From: Paracyclopina nana
Lineage: Eukaryota > Arthropoda > Copepoda > Cyclopoida > Cyclopettidae
Direction of reading: 5' to 3'
NCBI GenBank assembly: GCA_019096065.1
Contig: JAGUCH010000002.1
Span: forward strand, 16,070,501 to 16,134,500
Length of the DNA stretch: 64,000 bases
The position numbers and the translations under genes are program-made. Shown here in pieces: positions 20,585 through 32,156 of this stretch. The stretch's first letter is position 1, and each line of letters begins with the position of its first letter. Under the pieces are notes generated by a model. It was not told the origin of the DNA. It ran no database searches and worked only from the letters and a program-made list of their open reading frames with translations.

Positions 20585-21798
20585 AACTAAAGTAACCATT
20601 ATTAATGCGGATTTTTCAATTGGTGCATTTTTTATGGACACTTGATTGATTGGCACACAACTGCTGTGTGTCTAGTGAATTATTAGTGTGTCCTTTGGAT
20701 CCATTTCCTGTCTATAATGATCTTTCATATGAATTGAGTGCATGGCATTGGCCATTTTCCTTCTTTGTCTTTAGATAATGATCTTCTACTACTACTAATT
20801 TACGAGACTTAGGTAGCATAGACTGCTCATCCAGGCATGACATTTCACTTTTAAGCTCAGATTTTCCCGCCAACCAACCAAGCTGTTCGGTGTGGCTTTT
20901 CACCATGCATGGTGTTGGCATTGTTGTCTAGCAGCTCTGTATGACTCATCGCTACTAAAGCCGGCATGCCAGCAGTTAGTCTACATTGTCAGTAAAGCAC
21001 TACACTTCTACAAGTGCAGTCCAGAAGAAGTATTCAACATTTTTTGCATTTCACAGCCAACAGGAGAGTGTTTATCTTAAAACGTAAGTAAACATGCTAG
21101 AAGAGGTCTTAGTCAGTGTTTGTCACCCTAGCTAGACTGCTCACTTAGCTGCTGCATTTTTTCTCTCAAGGTTAAGCTTACACTTGAGCATAGAAGCAGA
21201 TAACATACTGTGCCAATCAGTACGTTGCTTAGCAACTTTGGGATGCTTTGCAACTCAAAGTTCTTATGCATCGTCTAATCTGCTTCAATTCCAGCAGGTG
21301 AGCTGTTTCATGTTAGCTTCATACCTGATTTTTTTTTAATTAACAGCAAATGTGCATAAAAATGAAAAAAGTAGGTGTGGTCATTAAGTACAGCAGCTTA
21401 GCTAGCTAGAGTCTTAGCATTTATCTGCTGAACTTACATGGCTTCTTTGAATGCAAGTGGCAAATAAAAAAAATGATCCACTCAATTGAAATCTGCAGCT
21501 GCTAAATATCAGACCAGTTTAATCACGCCAATTGAAGGAAATGTGTGAAACAAGTTTAGGCCAGAGGCTACTGTTTGATTTATCGGAATGACAAAATGGA
21601 GTGCTTTAAGTAGTCTAAAATCCATTCTAAAGCATTCAATAAAATATTTTCTAACTAAACTAGCTTAAAAATGATTCGACTATTAAAAAGCAATAAGTCT
21701 TATTAAATGACATGGTTCTCTTTTCAGATCGTGGCTAATTGACGACCCCTTGCCTCTAATCATTATTTTTTCTCTTTGGCTCAACGAAATACTGCGAA
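20585..21798. other. Intergenic region between epoxide hydrolase and SDR-thymosin gene
   Basis: 1.2 kb without a supported gene. A pyrimidine tract ending TCTCTTTTCAG at about 21727 could be an acceptor in the 5' UTR of the next gene. Short frames here have no recognisable content. Confidence 0.45.
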
Positions 21799-24700
21799 AT
21801 GAACGTTGATCAACTTTTGACGTTTGGTGCCGTGGGTAAGTAGAAAGATTCGGCTTTCCAGCGACCGTTCTTAGAAAATCAATGATTTTAAGGTGGGACC
21901 TTCTTGATTATGACCTCTGGATTTTGGTCTGCCGTTTTGGTCCTCTCTCCCATTTCTCTGTTCCTGTTGCGAGAATGGCTTCAAGGTGGAAAATGTACAA
22001 GTGGATCTCGACTGGATGGCAAGACTGTTGTGATAACTGGTGCCAATGCCGGTAAATATGCTTTCATTTTTAGCTCAGGTACATATTGCTCACATTTTTC
22101 TCTTTTAGGCATTGGCAAAGAAACAGCTCGGGAGCTGAGTAAGAGAGGTGCCAAAGTAATCATTGCTAGTCGCAATTTGACCAAGTCCCAAAAAGTTGCT
22201 GAGGAGATTTCAAGTCAGTCTGGAAATCAAGTTGTTCCACTAGTCCTTGATTTGGCTTCGTATGCTAGTGTGAAGCAATTTGCAGAAGAAGCCCTCAAGT
22301 TTTCAAACCAGAAAATTGACATCTTGATTAACAATGCAGGGATTATGTGGGTTGATCTCGAAACAACGGAGGATGGAAACGAAAAGCAAATTCAAGTCAA
22401 CTACCTTGGCCATTTTCTCTTAACAAATCTTATTTTGAAAAAGTGCTCCCCTTCGAGGATCGTTAACGTATCCAGCTTGGCTCACAAATCTGCTAAATCG
22501 TTCGATTGTGACGACTTGAACTTGGTCAAATCTGGCTATGGAAAGATCAAGGCATATGCGAATTCGAAATTGGCCAACATTCTCTTCACCAAAGAGCTTC
22601 ATCGCAGATATCACGGAAAAGGGATAAGCTCCTACTCTGTTCATCCTGGTGTGGTCTCTACTGAAATATCCGAGCACCTTGAAAAGTGGTTCCCTTCGTG
22701 GTGGAATAACTCCGTTGGAGTTTTCATTAAAACCTTTTTCCTAAAAACATCCGAAAGCGGTGCCCAAACCACAATTTACTGTGCTGTACAGGAAAATTTG
22801 GAGGAGCAATCTGGCCTCTATTTTGCGTAAGTTTACTAAAGTACTTACTAGTTTAACTGATGAGGCTTTCACGCTCAATATTTTAGCGATTGTTCTGTTG
22901 TCGAGCCTAGTAAAGCTGCTTTGGATGAGGCAACTCAGAAAAGGCTCTGGGAGGTGAGTGTGAAGTTGGCTGGTCTTGACGCAACTGATGAAGTTACTGA
23001 AGAAGAAATAGCTCCGCAAGTGTTTGCACCGACAGAAAGTAAACCAGATAGTTCAAGTGACAACGAAGCAGGGGAAGAGAGCAGGGTGGAGCCAAGAGAC
23101 TGCAGTGACCTAGTGGATGAAATAAGTGATCATTATGAAACCAATGTAACAAGAGCTATTGATGTGGAGCAGGATGTACCCAATGTTCAAGAGAGCATAA
23201 AAGCTCCTTCAATTGGTGAGGATGAATCCAAGTCATCTAGCTCGAGCTCGAGCAGTAGCGATGACGATGAGCCCAATGAAGACCCATCAGACGGGCAAAA
23301 GATTTGTGGTCATAGGGATAAGAAGGAGTCCAAATTGCCTGTCACTACTAGTCCTATTGAGCCTAAAGATAGCTCCAGTTCAAGCAGCAGTGACGATGAA
23401 GGTCATCATGATGATATCGGCGAAAAAACTGAATTGCCTATCGAGCTGAGAAATAAGGAAACTCTTTCCCTTCTTCAAGAGGGTCATCTTCATGGTGAAA
23501 CACAAGGTAGAGAAGGCGATCTCACCTTTGAAGTGACTACCGAGATTTCTCTTCAAGAAAAGGAGCCTAGTACCTGCTCAAGCAGTGAAAATGAAGAAAA
23601 TCATCAAGAAGTCATTGAAGGCAAAAGCTCTTTTACAACAGCCCTAGAATCTTCTGGAAATGAAGATAAAGAGGAACATAATGCCATCAAAAATGATGAC
23701 GGTGACATCAAAGAATCAAGCTCCTCCAGCTCTTGTAGTGATGACAAGGAGGAGGCTAAAATTGAGAGTCACGTCTCTGATGTGCCACAATTAAGCATGC
23801 CTGAAGTTATTGAATTGACAGATGAGGCAGAGGAAAACCAAGAGCCTAAATCAGTAACAAACGACCAAGAAAATGTCCAAAAGTCAAGCAGTTATGACAA
23901 ACTAGATGAAGCAGCTATAGACAAGGCTACAGTATTAAGCGGTGATTACGAGGAAAACTTAGAGAACAATGAAAAGAAAGTCCAAGACATAATCAAAGAA
24001 AGCGAGTCAAGTTCCAGCTCAGACAGTGACAGTCAAGATGCCCATGAAGCAGGTAGGATACCAACTTCAACTGTGGATGCGAGTCTATTTACTCCTGTCA
24101 AAGAAGGCAATGTAATCCCTAATGAAGCTGCTGATCACCCAGTGAGGGAAATGATCGAAGAAATGCCTGAGACTGCTTTTGAGCGCAAAAAATCATCCAG
24201 CTCTAGCAGCAGTGACAGTGATGGTGAAGAGAAAGTCAAAAATATTCTCAAGGCTTCGTTGCCTCCAATGCTTCAAACAAGTGAGGATATCCCTGTGCAA
24301 AATCCACCATCAAACTCTGCTAGTAGTTCTAGTAGTGACAATGAGGCAGACGATGCCAAAGACGAAACTCAGGAAATTGACCACGAGAACGTCCCATTCT
24401 CTCGTCCGTTTTCTGTAAAGAAAGAGAGGTCTTCGAGTTCCAGCTCCAGCAGTGACAGTGAATTTGCACAAAAGTCTGATTCAAAAATGCAAATCCAAGA
24501 ACTGGTCGAGCTTGACAGCGGCAGCGTCAAAGATGTGAATCAGGCTGAAAAGGAATCGGCAGAGTCGAAGCGAAAAAGAAGTTCTAGCTCAAGTAGTTCC
24601 AGCTCAAGTAGTTCCAGCTCTAGCTCCGGCGATGGTGAAGCTTCAGCAAAAGAGCTTTTGAGCGGCATCAAAAGCTTTGACAAGTCTAATTTAGCCCATG

Positions 24701-25932
24701 TTGACACTCAGGTGAAATCAAGCATTCCCAACCCTTCCTTGATTGATGAAGAGAAGAAGTTGATTGAAGCTGAGACAGAGGTCAACAAAGAGCTTTTTAC
24801 CAAAGTCACTTCTGAGTTGATGTCACCAACAAAGTTGCACCATGTCGATCCCAAAGAATGTTATGAAATGCCAGACAAATATGACATTCTGAAAGAAAAG
24901 GTAGACGAAAAAATCGCCTCAGCTGTCAAAGCATTTGACCCATCAACTTTGAAGCCTGTCACAACTTACGAAGTTGATCCGCTTCTTGTGGAGCTAAGGC
25001 AAGAAGACCTCAAAAAGAATATCCAATCATTCGATCCAGCTCAACTAAAGCCCACAACTTTGCATGAAAAAGTGTCATTGCCTACTTTGGATGCAATCGA
25101 AGCAGAAAAGGCCTTCATTGAGCAAGAGACAAACTTGAACAAGGAGATATTTTTGAAAAATGTGGTGGACAAGGTGGAGGCTTTTGATGCCGGTGCTCTC
25201 AAGCATGTTGAGATGAAAGAGGCTTCTAACTCCTCCATCATGGATTCTTACATGCAAGAAAAAACGCACCAGAAGGTTATCAAACTTTATCTTTGAGTAT
25301 CCTTTAGCTGACGTACTTCTTACATTGCAGCTGCTTGAGGAAATGTTGAATTTTGACGATTCCAGGCTGTCTCACGTGAAAACTGTTGAGCCCCTGTCTG
25401 GAAGCGAATTGGCAACTGCGGAAATTATGCATGCATCAACTTTAGAAAGGTTGACCTCGTTTGACAAAAAGACCCTGAAGTCTACAATTACCGAGGAAAA
25501 AATCATCCTTCCTGATCCAGCTGCTATTTCAATGGTACATAGTGTTTGTAATTTTATTGCTTTGTCCGCTGATTGGTAATTTTGTAGGAAAAAATGCACG
25601 ATGACAGAGAAAAGATACTCTCGGAAATTTCGTCTTTTGAGACATCAACTTTGAAAGCAACTGAAACCATAGAAAGCCAAGAGGTCGTTCCTGATGTGGA
25701 TTTCCATCGAGAGAGAGTTGAACGAGAGCTGTTAACTAATCTGGAGGATGTGGAAATTCCAAAACCTGCTTTATTGGAAGAGCCCAAGGGTCATATAAGA
25801 ACTTCTTCAGAAAGCAGCTCAAGTGAGATATTAGTCCTTTATCAAAGAATAGCGGTTATTAATGCAACTTTTGCAGGCTCAGGATCACACCAAACAAGCT
25901 CAGGGTCTTCTTGGGAAAAGGTCGAAAAGTAA
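21799..25932 (+). CDS. Retinol-dehydrogenase-type SDR fused to Ser-rich region and thymosin-beta repeats
   Basis: Seven exons (21799-21835, 21893-22051, 22109-22826, 22887-25275, 25331-25534, 25588-25822, 25877-25932) join in frame to 1265 residues. Residues 1-325 are an RDH11-14-like SDR: membrane anchor, TGANAGIGKE cofactor motif, INNAG, catalytic Ser in NVSS, and YANSK active site. The family C-terminus (LWEVSVKLAGLD) lies in exon 4, and the same exon then runs without a stop through an acidic Ser-rich tract (about 330-880, many SSSSSD blocks). It ends in eight or nine thymosin-beta/WH2-like repeats (KSFDKSNLAHV, KAFDPSTLKPV, QSFDPAQLKPT and others). Known: SDRs of this branch act on retinoids or lipids, and thymosin-beta repeats bind actin monomers. 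The fusion is the odd point. A GAG|GTGAGT donor at 22953 could yield shorter forms. Confidence 0.85.
24650..25800 (+). repeat. Coding thymosin-beta repeat array
   Basis: Eight to nine units of about 35-40 residues, each with an FD-x(3)-L-K/H core, span exons 4 to 6. One unit (SELMSPTKLHHVD) and the last are degenerate. Confidence 0.8.
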
Positions 25933-27267
25933 ACTTGGCTATTTTTAAAACTTCTTCCTTCACTTATCTTTTATTTGTGATTAAATTAAGAATGAGTCCT
26001 ATAAAATTGACATTCTTCATTATATTTATTCAGATTCCGCCTTATTTAGGATGTTACAGTTTTTCAAATGCGTGACCATGAGGGTCTATCTGTTCAACTA
26101 CGACTATTCTGCTGTAACATACAGTATTCATTCCTCAGAGCTAAACCATCGTTTTCTTCTGTTCTTTTTTTCGCTGATGGCCCATCATTCAGCCTTTGAT
26201 GTCATCAAATTGGCCTTTGTTTGCGGTTACCCCGAAGAACTGCGATTCAAGCTGCTTGAACCCAAAGGATAAATCTACATATTCTTGCAGGCAATTTGAG
26301 GACGCCAGAGAAACTTAAAATGATCTATAAACTCTTGATATGGAGCAAAATTATATCCAAGGAGGCTAAGGTAATGCAACAAAATTGACTAGGCTTCTTC
26401 TGTACCTAATGAGTTAGATCCCACGAGTCCAAAACCAGCCCTAACTCAAGAACTTTTCTATGTGGTTCTATACGCTAAAGGCCAAAAGCGTGATTACTAC
26501 TCCCAGAGTAGCATAACTGGACTATGGGCAAAAAATTGCTATGCTTTGGCCCAAAAGCTGACTGGACCTAATGAGTCCAAAGCCATCCTTAACTAAAAAA
26601 ACTACGTAGTTAAGTTACTAGTACGATACGTAGCATTATGATTAAGTAAGATTACCCGTTTGAGTTATGTAAGCTTTATAGCAGAAAATTATTGTAAAAG
26701 CGTGTCAATCTCGAAATTTTCAGTCCTGTTCAATTATGAGATTTTTTTGAGATACGAGCATGCGTCCAGTTTTACAAAAAAAAATTGCAAATTAATAATT
26801 TCAGATTCTTGGTACGCTAACGTAAAAATGTTCCATAGCCAATAATGCAACAAGGCTGCATTATTTTTACGGAATAAAAAATGGACCTACTTATTAGCAG
26901 TTTTTTTGTGTAGCGTTGTTAGTACATTAATTTAACATTACACTCTGAGGAATTACCAACTTCTTTTGAATGCCAAACCCATGCAAGGTTGAGTGAAAAG
27001 TCTTGCATATTTACGCAATCTATAAAAGCCTGATAATTTCAAAACACAATTCTCATTATTTAATTTGGGCTCAAAAGTGTACATTTTTTCTCGTAGATCC
27101 ATGACATCTTTGTATTTCATGGTATTTTAATAAACAAAGATGGCACCAAGTTTTGAAAAAAAATTATGGCGCAATGAGCATTTGAATTTGCCGCCAAGTT
27201 GCACAACAACATTGACATATAAACATGGACCACAACAAATGAAGAATTTTGGAGTGCCGTGTTCAAA
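25933..27267. other. Intergenic region before mitochondrial EF-Tu
   Basis: 1.3 kb, AT-rich. Around 26395-26600 a phrase (CCTAATGAGT, GTCCAAA, GCTATGC) recurs loosely. No supported gene. Confidence 0.45.
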
Positions 27268-29431
27268 ATGAGTTTTTCAGCCTTTAAAGCTGCTCCAACT
27301 TTGTGCTTTTGGACGTCAAGAGTGATTTGCTCAAGATTTGGCTGCAATAGGCCTTTTCCTAGGGCCTTGTCATCTCTTTGTTTAGTGAAAAATCAGCCCT
27401 TTTCTCCGGCCAACTTTTCCCTACCTTCAACCAGGCTCTTCTCATCTGACGTAAAGTTGAATCAAATATTGTGCTTCAAGATTCTAAAAAATGCTTTCTT
27501 TCAGGCAGTCAAACCTAATATCAATGTAGGTACGATTGGCCATGTCGATCATGGAAAAACCACATTGACAGCAGCAATCACCAAAGTGTTGGCGAAATCT
27601 GGCAAATCCAGATTCGTGGACTACGACCAAATTGACCAAGTATTTATTTCAAATTACTTGTGAAAAAGCTAAGGAAAATTTCAGCCTTGAAAAATGTAGG
27701 CTCCTGAGGAAAAGGCCAGAGGCATCACAATAAATATTGCCCACGTGGGCTATGAGAGCGAAACCAGGAAATATTCGCACACTGATTGTCCAGGACATGC
27801 GGATTATGTGAAAAATATGATTTCTGGAGCCTCACAGATGGACGGAGCCATCTTATTAGTTGCTGCAGATGATGGAATGATGCCACAGACAAGGGAACAT
27901 TTATTATTAGCAAGACAAGTGAGTAAATTATTTAGTCAGCCTTGACAGCCTTAGCCTTTTTGACCTTTGTTGTGTCTCCATTGTAAATATCCTTTTGTGG
28001 GTCCTTGCTGCCAATCGGGCATTTCAAATTGGTCAAATTTGCATTTTCTTCATTGGATTTGTCCTCAACTTTTCCCCAAGGGTTCCAGAATTTGATCACC
28101 AACGGCTGCAGAAATCTGTGCCACAAGAAGAGCACCACAGGAATGACAATGCAAGAAATGCAAACCATGTTGAAAAATTGGGCAATGTCACATAAAGCTG
28201 ATTCATTATTAACAGCAACGCAGTAGTTGTCAGCTGACTGTTGCCTTATTCTAAGTTCTCAACATTAAGCCTATCAACTCACTCAACCTCTTCCTTAATC
28301 ATCCCTAGGTTGGCATTAAGAAATTGGTGGTTTTCATCAACAAGGCTGATATTGTGGATGTTGAAATGCTGGAACTGGTTGAACTTGAAATGATAGAGCT
28401 GCTCAATGATTTTGGCTTTGATGGGGATAACACACCCATTATTCATGGCTCAGCACTTTTGGCACTCAAAGGAGACCAAGGAGAGTATGGAGAGCCAAGT
28501 ATCTTGAGGTTGATTGCAGCCCTGGATAAGCATGTGAATTTGCCAGTTAGAGACACTACATCACCTGCACTTATGCCAATTGATAATATCATCTCAGTGC
28601 CAGGACGTGGCACAGTGGTCATTGGCACCATCAAAAGGGGCACAGTGAAAAAAGGAGACTCTGTGCAAATCATGGGATTTGGACTTGATACCAAAGCCAC
28701 TGTATCAGCCTTACAAGTGTTCAAAAAAGAAGTGCCTTTAGCTATTGTAGGGAGTATAAATATTTATTTTTTAAATTCATTAATGTTAATTTACGTAATT
28801 CTCTAGGCTGGTGATAATGTTGGCATTAATATTAAGGGTATCAAGACAGGTGTGATAGAGAAAGGCATGATTCTGGCCGAGCCGAAATCCTTTTCACCCA
28901 CCAATCATTTTGACGTGAGTTAGTTTTTTAGGATGAAATTCAGGAAAATCTTGTCGAATGATAGCTTTTCACTTTGCCACTTAAATTCAGTTTTGAGAAC
29001 TGAAAGTAAAAGAGAGCGATTTTAATCAAGCCTCATTATTTGGTTCTGAGAATTGAATGCATATTTTTATCAAAAAGATTTAGTGAATTTGCTTTGACTT
29101 CCAGGGAACCGTGTACTTCTTGACCAAACGGGAAGGTGGTCGATCAAATCCCATCTTGAACAAGTATATGCAAATGATTTATATCGACACTTGGTCAATG
29201 GTGTTCAGGCTGGACATGCTCAAGGATCCAACTGCCATGATCATGCCTGGAGATCAGGCCACGGTGCGTTTCACACTCCCCTCAAATATGCCCTTAATTG
29301 AGGGTCAGTTATTCACCCTAAGAGAAAACAAGATCACTGTGGGTACTGGAATGATCACCAAGCTCCACTCACCGATTGCAGTTCCTGTCAAGACAAAACT
29401 AGCCAAACAAGTAATAAAGATAGAAACTTAA
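27268..29431 (+). CDS. TUFM: Mitochondrial translation elongation factor Tu
   Basis: Six exons (27268-27450, 27505-27639, 27700-27918, 28309-28746, 28807-28914, 29105-29431), all joined at codon boundaries, give 469 residues. An N-terminal presequence rich in Ser/Arg/Phe fits mitochondrial import. GTPase motifs are complete: GHVDHGKTT (G1), RGITI (G2), DCPGHAD (G3) and NKAD (G4). Domains 2 and 3 follow, ending [11 protein letters not shown]. Family knowledge: EF-Tu delivers aminoacyl-tRNA to the mitochondrial ribosome. Domain 3 is divergent, with [15 protein letters not shown] where most have a TWDM-type strand. It may be one of two EF-Tu paralogues. The 54-nt first intron has no stop, but it has good splice sites and interrupts the conserved block. 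Intron 3 hosts another gene on the other strand. Confidence 0.9.
27932..28168 (-). CDS. C18orf32 (UPF0729) homologue nested in a TUFM intron
   Basis: A 78-residue single-exon frame lies wholly inside TUFM intron 3 (27919-28308) on the opposite strand. It begins [19 protein letters not shown], closely matching the MVCIPCIVIPVLLW start of vertebrate C18orf32. This is followed by [14 protein letters not shown], like the FLEPY...P segment, and a Lys-rich hydrophilic tail. The length matches the family (about 76). Family knowledge: a tiny ER/lipid-droplet protein with an N-terminal hydrophobic segment, reported to affect NF-kB signalling; its biochemical role is unclear. The conserved N-terminus makes a chance frame unlikely. 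Confidence 0.82.
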   Translation of the reverse strand: MVCISCIVIPVVLFLWHRFLQPLVIKFWNPWGKVEDKSNEENANLTNLKCPIGSKDPQKDIYNGDTTKVKKAKAVKAD

Positions 29432-30975
29432 GATTCTCTTGCCCTACATGATTAGTAACGTCTATCGCAACACTTTTTATGACTAAACGAGGCCAACAAC
29501 CCAAAGTTTGTGTTGACGAGATTGAATTGTTTTCACCCATTGATGCTTTCAGTGCATGAAACTGAAATTAAGTTCTGGAGTGCAAAACTGCAATTCGCCC
29601 AGATTTTTTTTAACAATTGAGAATGCTCAATTGCTGCACTATTTTGTTTATCTGATATGTGCCATCCATAGCGCAAAATCAATATGTACTCCCAAGTGCT
29701 TTTTCAATTATTCATTGCTGAAAGTGCATTTTTTCCTTCAAGTTTGTAAAGGAACCACCGCACTTTTTTTCCTAACTATACTTATAACCACTTCAGTGGT
29801 TCGTTTCCAAAAGTGAACTAATTCAATTATTGCTTATTATAAGCCTTGCATTTGAGCGTAAGAAAATATAGAGGGAGCTCATTTCCTGCGTTTCTGAAAA
29901 TTCCTCCGCTGATCTTAGGCCTCTGAATGCAGCAGCTTTTCCATTTGCTTTCATATAAAAACTGATGATATTGTAGCATAAAACCAAAACATGAGCAGTC
30001 ATTTGAAGACATTTGCAAAATGTTAGCGTTTTCTGAGAATTTTCTTTTTGCCAAAAGCATAGTTCCAATTGATATTGAGTTCTTGGGTGAATATGCCATG
30101 CACAAACAGAGATTTTTTTACCAAAATTGTTGTTGATAAAAATACTAATAAGTTTACTTTCATCATTTTCGAAAATACTCCATAGGTCTCAAGAAAAACT
30201 CAAAAATCCTTATTTCCCTTTGCTACGCCGCTGCGTTGATACTAGCTCTATTTTCACAATAGGGGGCGCTATTTACCCTCAACGGCAGGGGCTATTCTTG
30301 TTTGCACATGCCGTGTCCACCATCATTAGCTTCAGAAGATTACGTGCGAGCCCACTGTGTATATATCTATGTACTTGAATGACAAGTTGCTCGCACTGTA
30401 ATAAACAATGGCAGCCAAAAGTTACAGAACTCCGTAGCATATTCATAAAATGGAAAAAACAGATGATTCACGCCACAAAGCATGTGTTGGCGTAAGATAA
30501 TTATGTAAAAATAGATCTGCTCCTCTTGCTCAGCATCATGGCACTGTAAAAACAGGCTTGCGGAGCTTCTGTTTATTCAATAGAAATACATTAAATGATC
30601 ATGAAAATAAGGAATATGAGGAGTTGTCATGCCATGGAAATTAATCAATTGTGGTGCAAAAATTAAATAGACCTGCCATCACATTAATTAAATCAAGTTT
30701 TGCACTGATTGACAGATATTTTTCTGACCTACTACACAAAAAGATTTATTTTTGGTATGGTTGCTATTTTATTTATTGTCTCATTGTATGTGCTGGCCAT
30801 ATAAGAAGATTTTGCAATGAGTAAAAACCATCACAATCATCAACGTTTGTGTTAAATTCTAATTTACAAGATTTTACCAGCCACTATAGATGAACACCAA
30901 ATTAGTAGTACTTTTTGTTCAACTAAGAGACAATGCGATTTTCGGTTGGCATGAATGTACCATGCCTAGTAATTT
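29432..30975. other. Gene-poor stretch after TUFM
   Basis: 1.5 kb, AT-rich, no supported gene, RNA or strong repeat. Confidence 0.45.
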
Positions 30976-31549
30976 CTATTACTATTAGCTGAGACGGCTG
31001 AGCAGTACATAAGCTCCGACCATATAATTTCCATGATTTTTCATTGTTGTTTGATGTAGAGGAGGATAATGAACATTATGTTTCTGCAAGTGGATAATGA
31101 TCATTATACCTCACTTGATCCTTACGCCATCTATTTTATTTGAATATCACAGAAAAAAAGGAAGGAGGTAGCAAGAATCGAACCCTGGTCACCCGGGTAG
31201 CGCGCCGACGCTCTACCACTGAGCCACCAATTTGATTATAAAGATTGCTCAGAAGCTGGGTTAAATAAGTACAGCAGTAAACTGGCGACTAGCGAGCGCT
31301 GAAGAAACATGGCCGAACTTTAGGCCGAACGGGCTGGCGCGGCATGGTCGCAAGACGCAACGGCAACAGGTGCAGGCGCATGTTGAAGGCTAGACCGCTG
31401 GGTCAGCTTTGATGAGCTCACGCTCGCTATATGCAATAAAGCGAGCCGCAAAATTTAAGGCATATCTTGCAAAAATCAAGCCTAAAAAACTTTCGTAAAT
31501 TCAATTTTAGCCAATGCATGAAATGTTGGGGGGCAGCAAATAGTAATAG
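30976..31549 (-). mobile_element. Composite tRNA-like element (copy 4)
   Basis: It starts CTATTACTATTAGCTGAGAC and ends GCAAATAGTAATAG. The tRNA-like part at 31164-31231 (minus) has TGGCTCAGTGG and GGTTCGATTC. It is continuous with the hairpin beginning at 31548. Confidence 0.75.
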
Positions 31550-32156
31550 GATTATACACCTCTAGGCTGTCGGATAACACTCATTATTTTTTAGTGTCTC
31601 GTGCCAATCACTCGTTCGCTCCGCTCACTCGTGATCTGTCACTTGACACTAAAAAATAAGGGCGGCCGTACTTGGATCGACTAGGACATACTGTCCCTGG
31701 ATAGACTGGAACAGATCGTCCTTGGATAGACAGACAGAACTCATAGTCCCTGGATCGACGAGACGGATAGTCCTTGGATCGACTACTATGACTTAGCAGG
31801 ACCTAGGTCGACTAGAACGAACTGTGCTAGGATAGACTGACATAACTGACTGTCCCTGCATCGAAAAACGGATCGTACTTGGATCGACAGCTAGAACTTA
31901 CTGTACAATGTTAGAATTCAACAAAAACTTTTGTTCTATCCAAGGACTGTATGTTCTCATAGTCGATCCAAGGACGATTCGTCTAGTCGATCCAAGTACA
32001 TTACGTTTTTCTTGTCTAACCTAATACATGTCAGTCCTGGTCTATCCAAGGACTGTGTGTTCTGACAGTCTATCCACGGACGATCCGTTGTCGATCCAAG
32101 GGTAGGAGTCCAAAAATAATTCGTGTTATCCTCCAGCCTAGAGGTGTATAATCCTA
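31548..32156. repeat. Hairpin element, GGATTATACACC family, split by an insertion
   Basis: 31548-31659 and 32112-32156 together equal the 149-bp copies at 8728 and 9479. A 452-bp insertion at 31660-32111 interrupts the right arm, flanked by a duplicated AAAAATAA. Confidence 0.85.
31660..32111. mobile_element. Palindromic minisatellite-like foldback transposon with 8-bp target duplication
   Basis: The insert is made of about ten degenerate 24-28-bp units of consensus GTCCTTGGATCGACTAGAAC on the left, then about seven inverted units on the right, meeting near 31925. AAAAATAA is present at 31652-31659 and again at 32112-32119. The uninterrupted copy at 9479-9627 has it once, so this is a genuine 8-bp target-site duplication. 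An 8-bp duplication is typical of hAT- or P-like transposases. No coding capacity. Confidence 0.82.

Noticed and set aside
26051-26272. 73-aa frame downstream of the SDR-thymosin gene
   Set aside because: No splice signal links it to the gene and no family resemblance.
27451-27504. 54-nt stop-free segment that could extend the TUFM coding sequence by 18 residues
   Set aside because: It has GTAAAG donor and TTTCTTTCAG acceptor and interrupts the expected presequence/GTPase joint, so it is treated as an intron.
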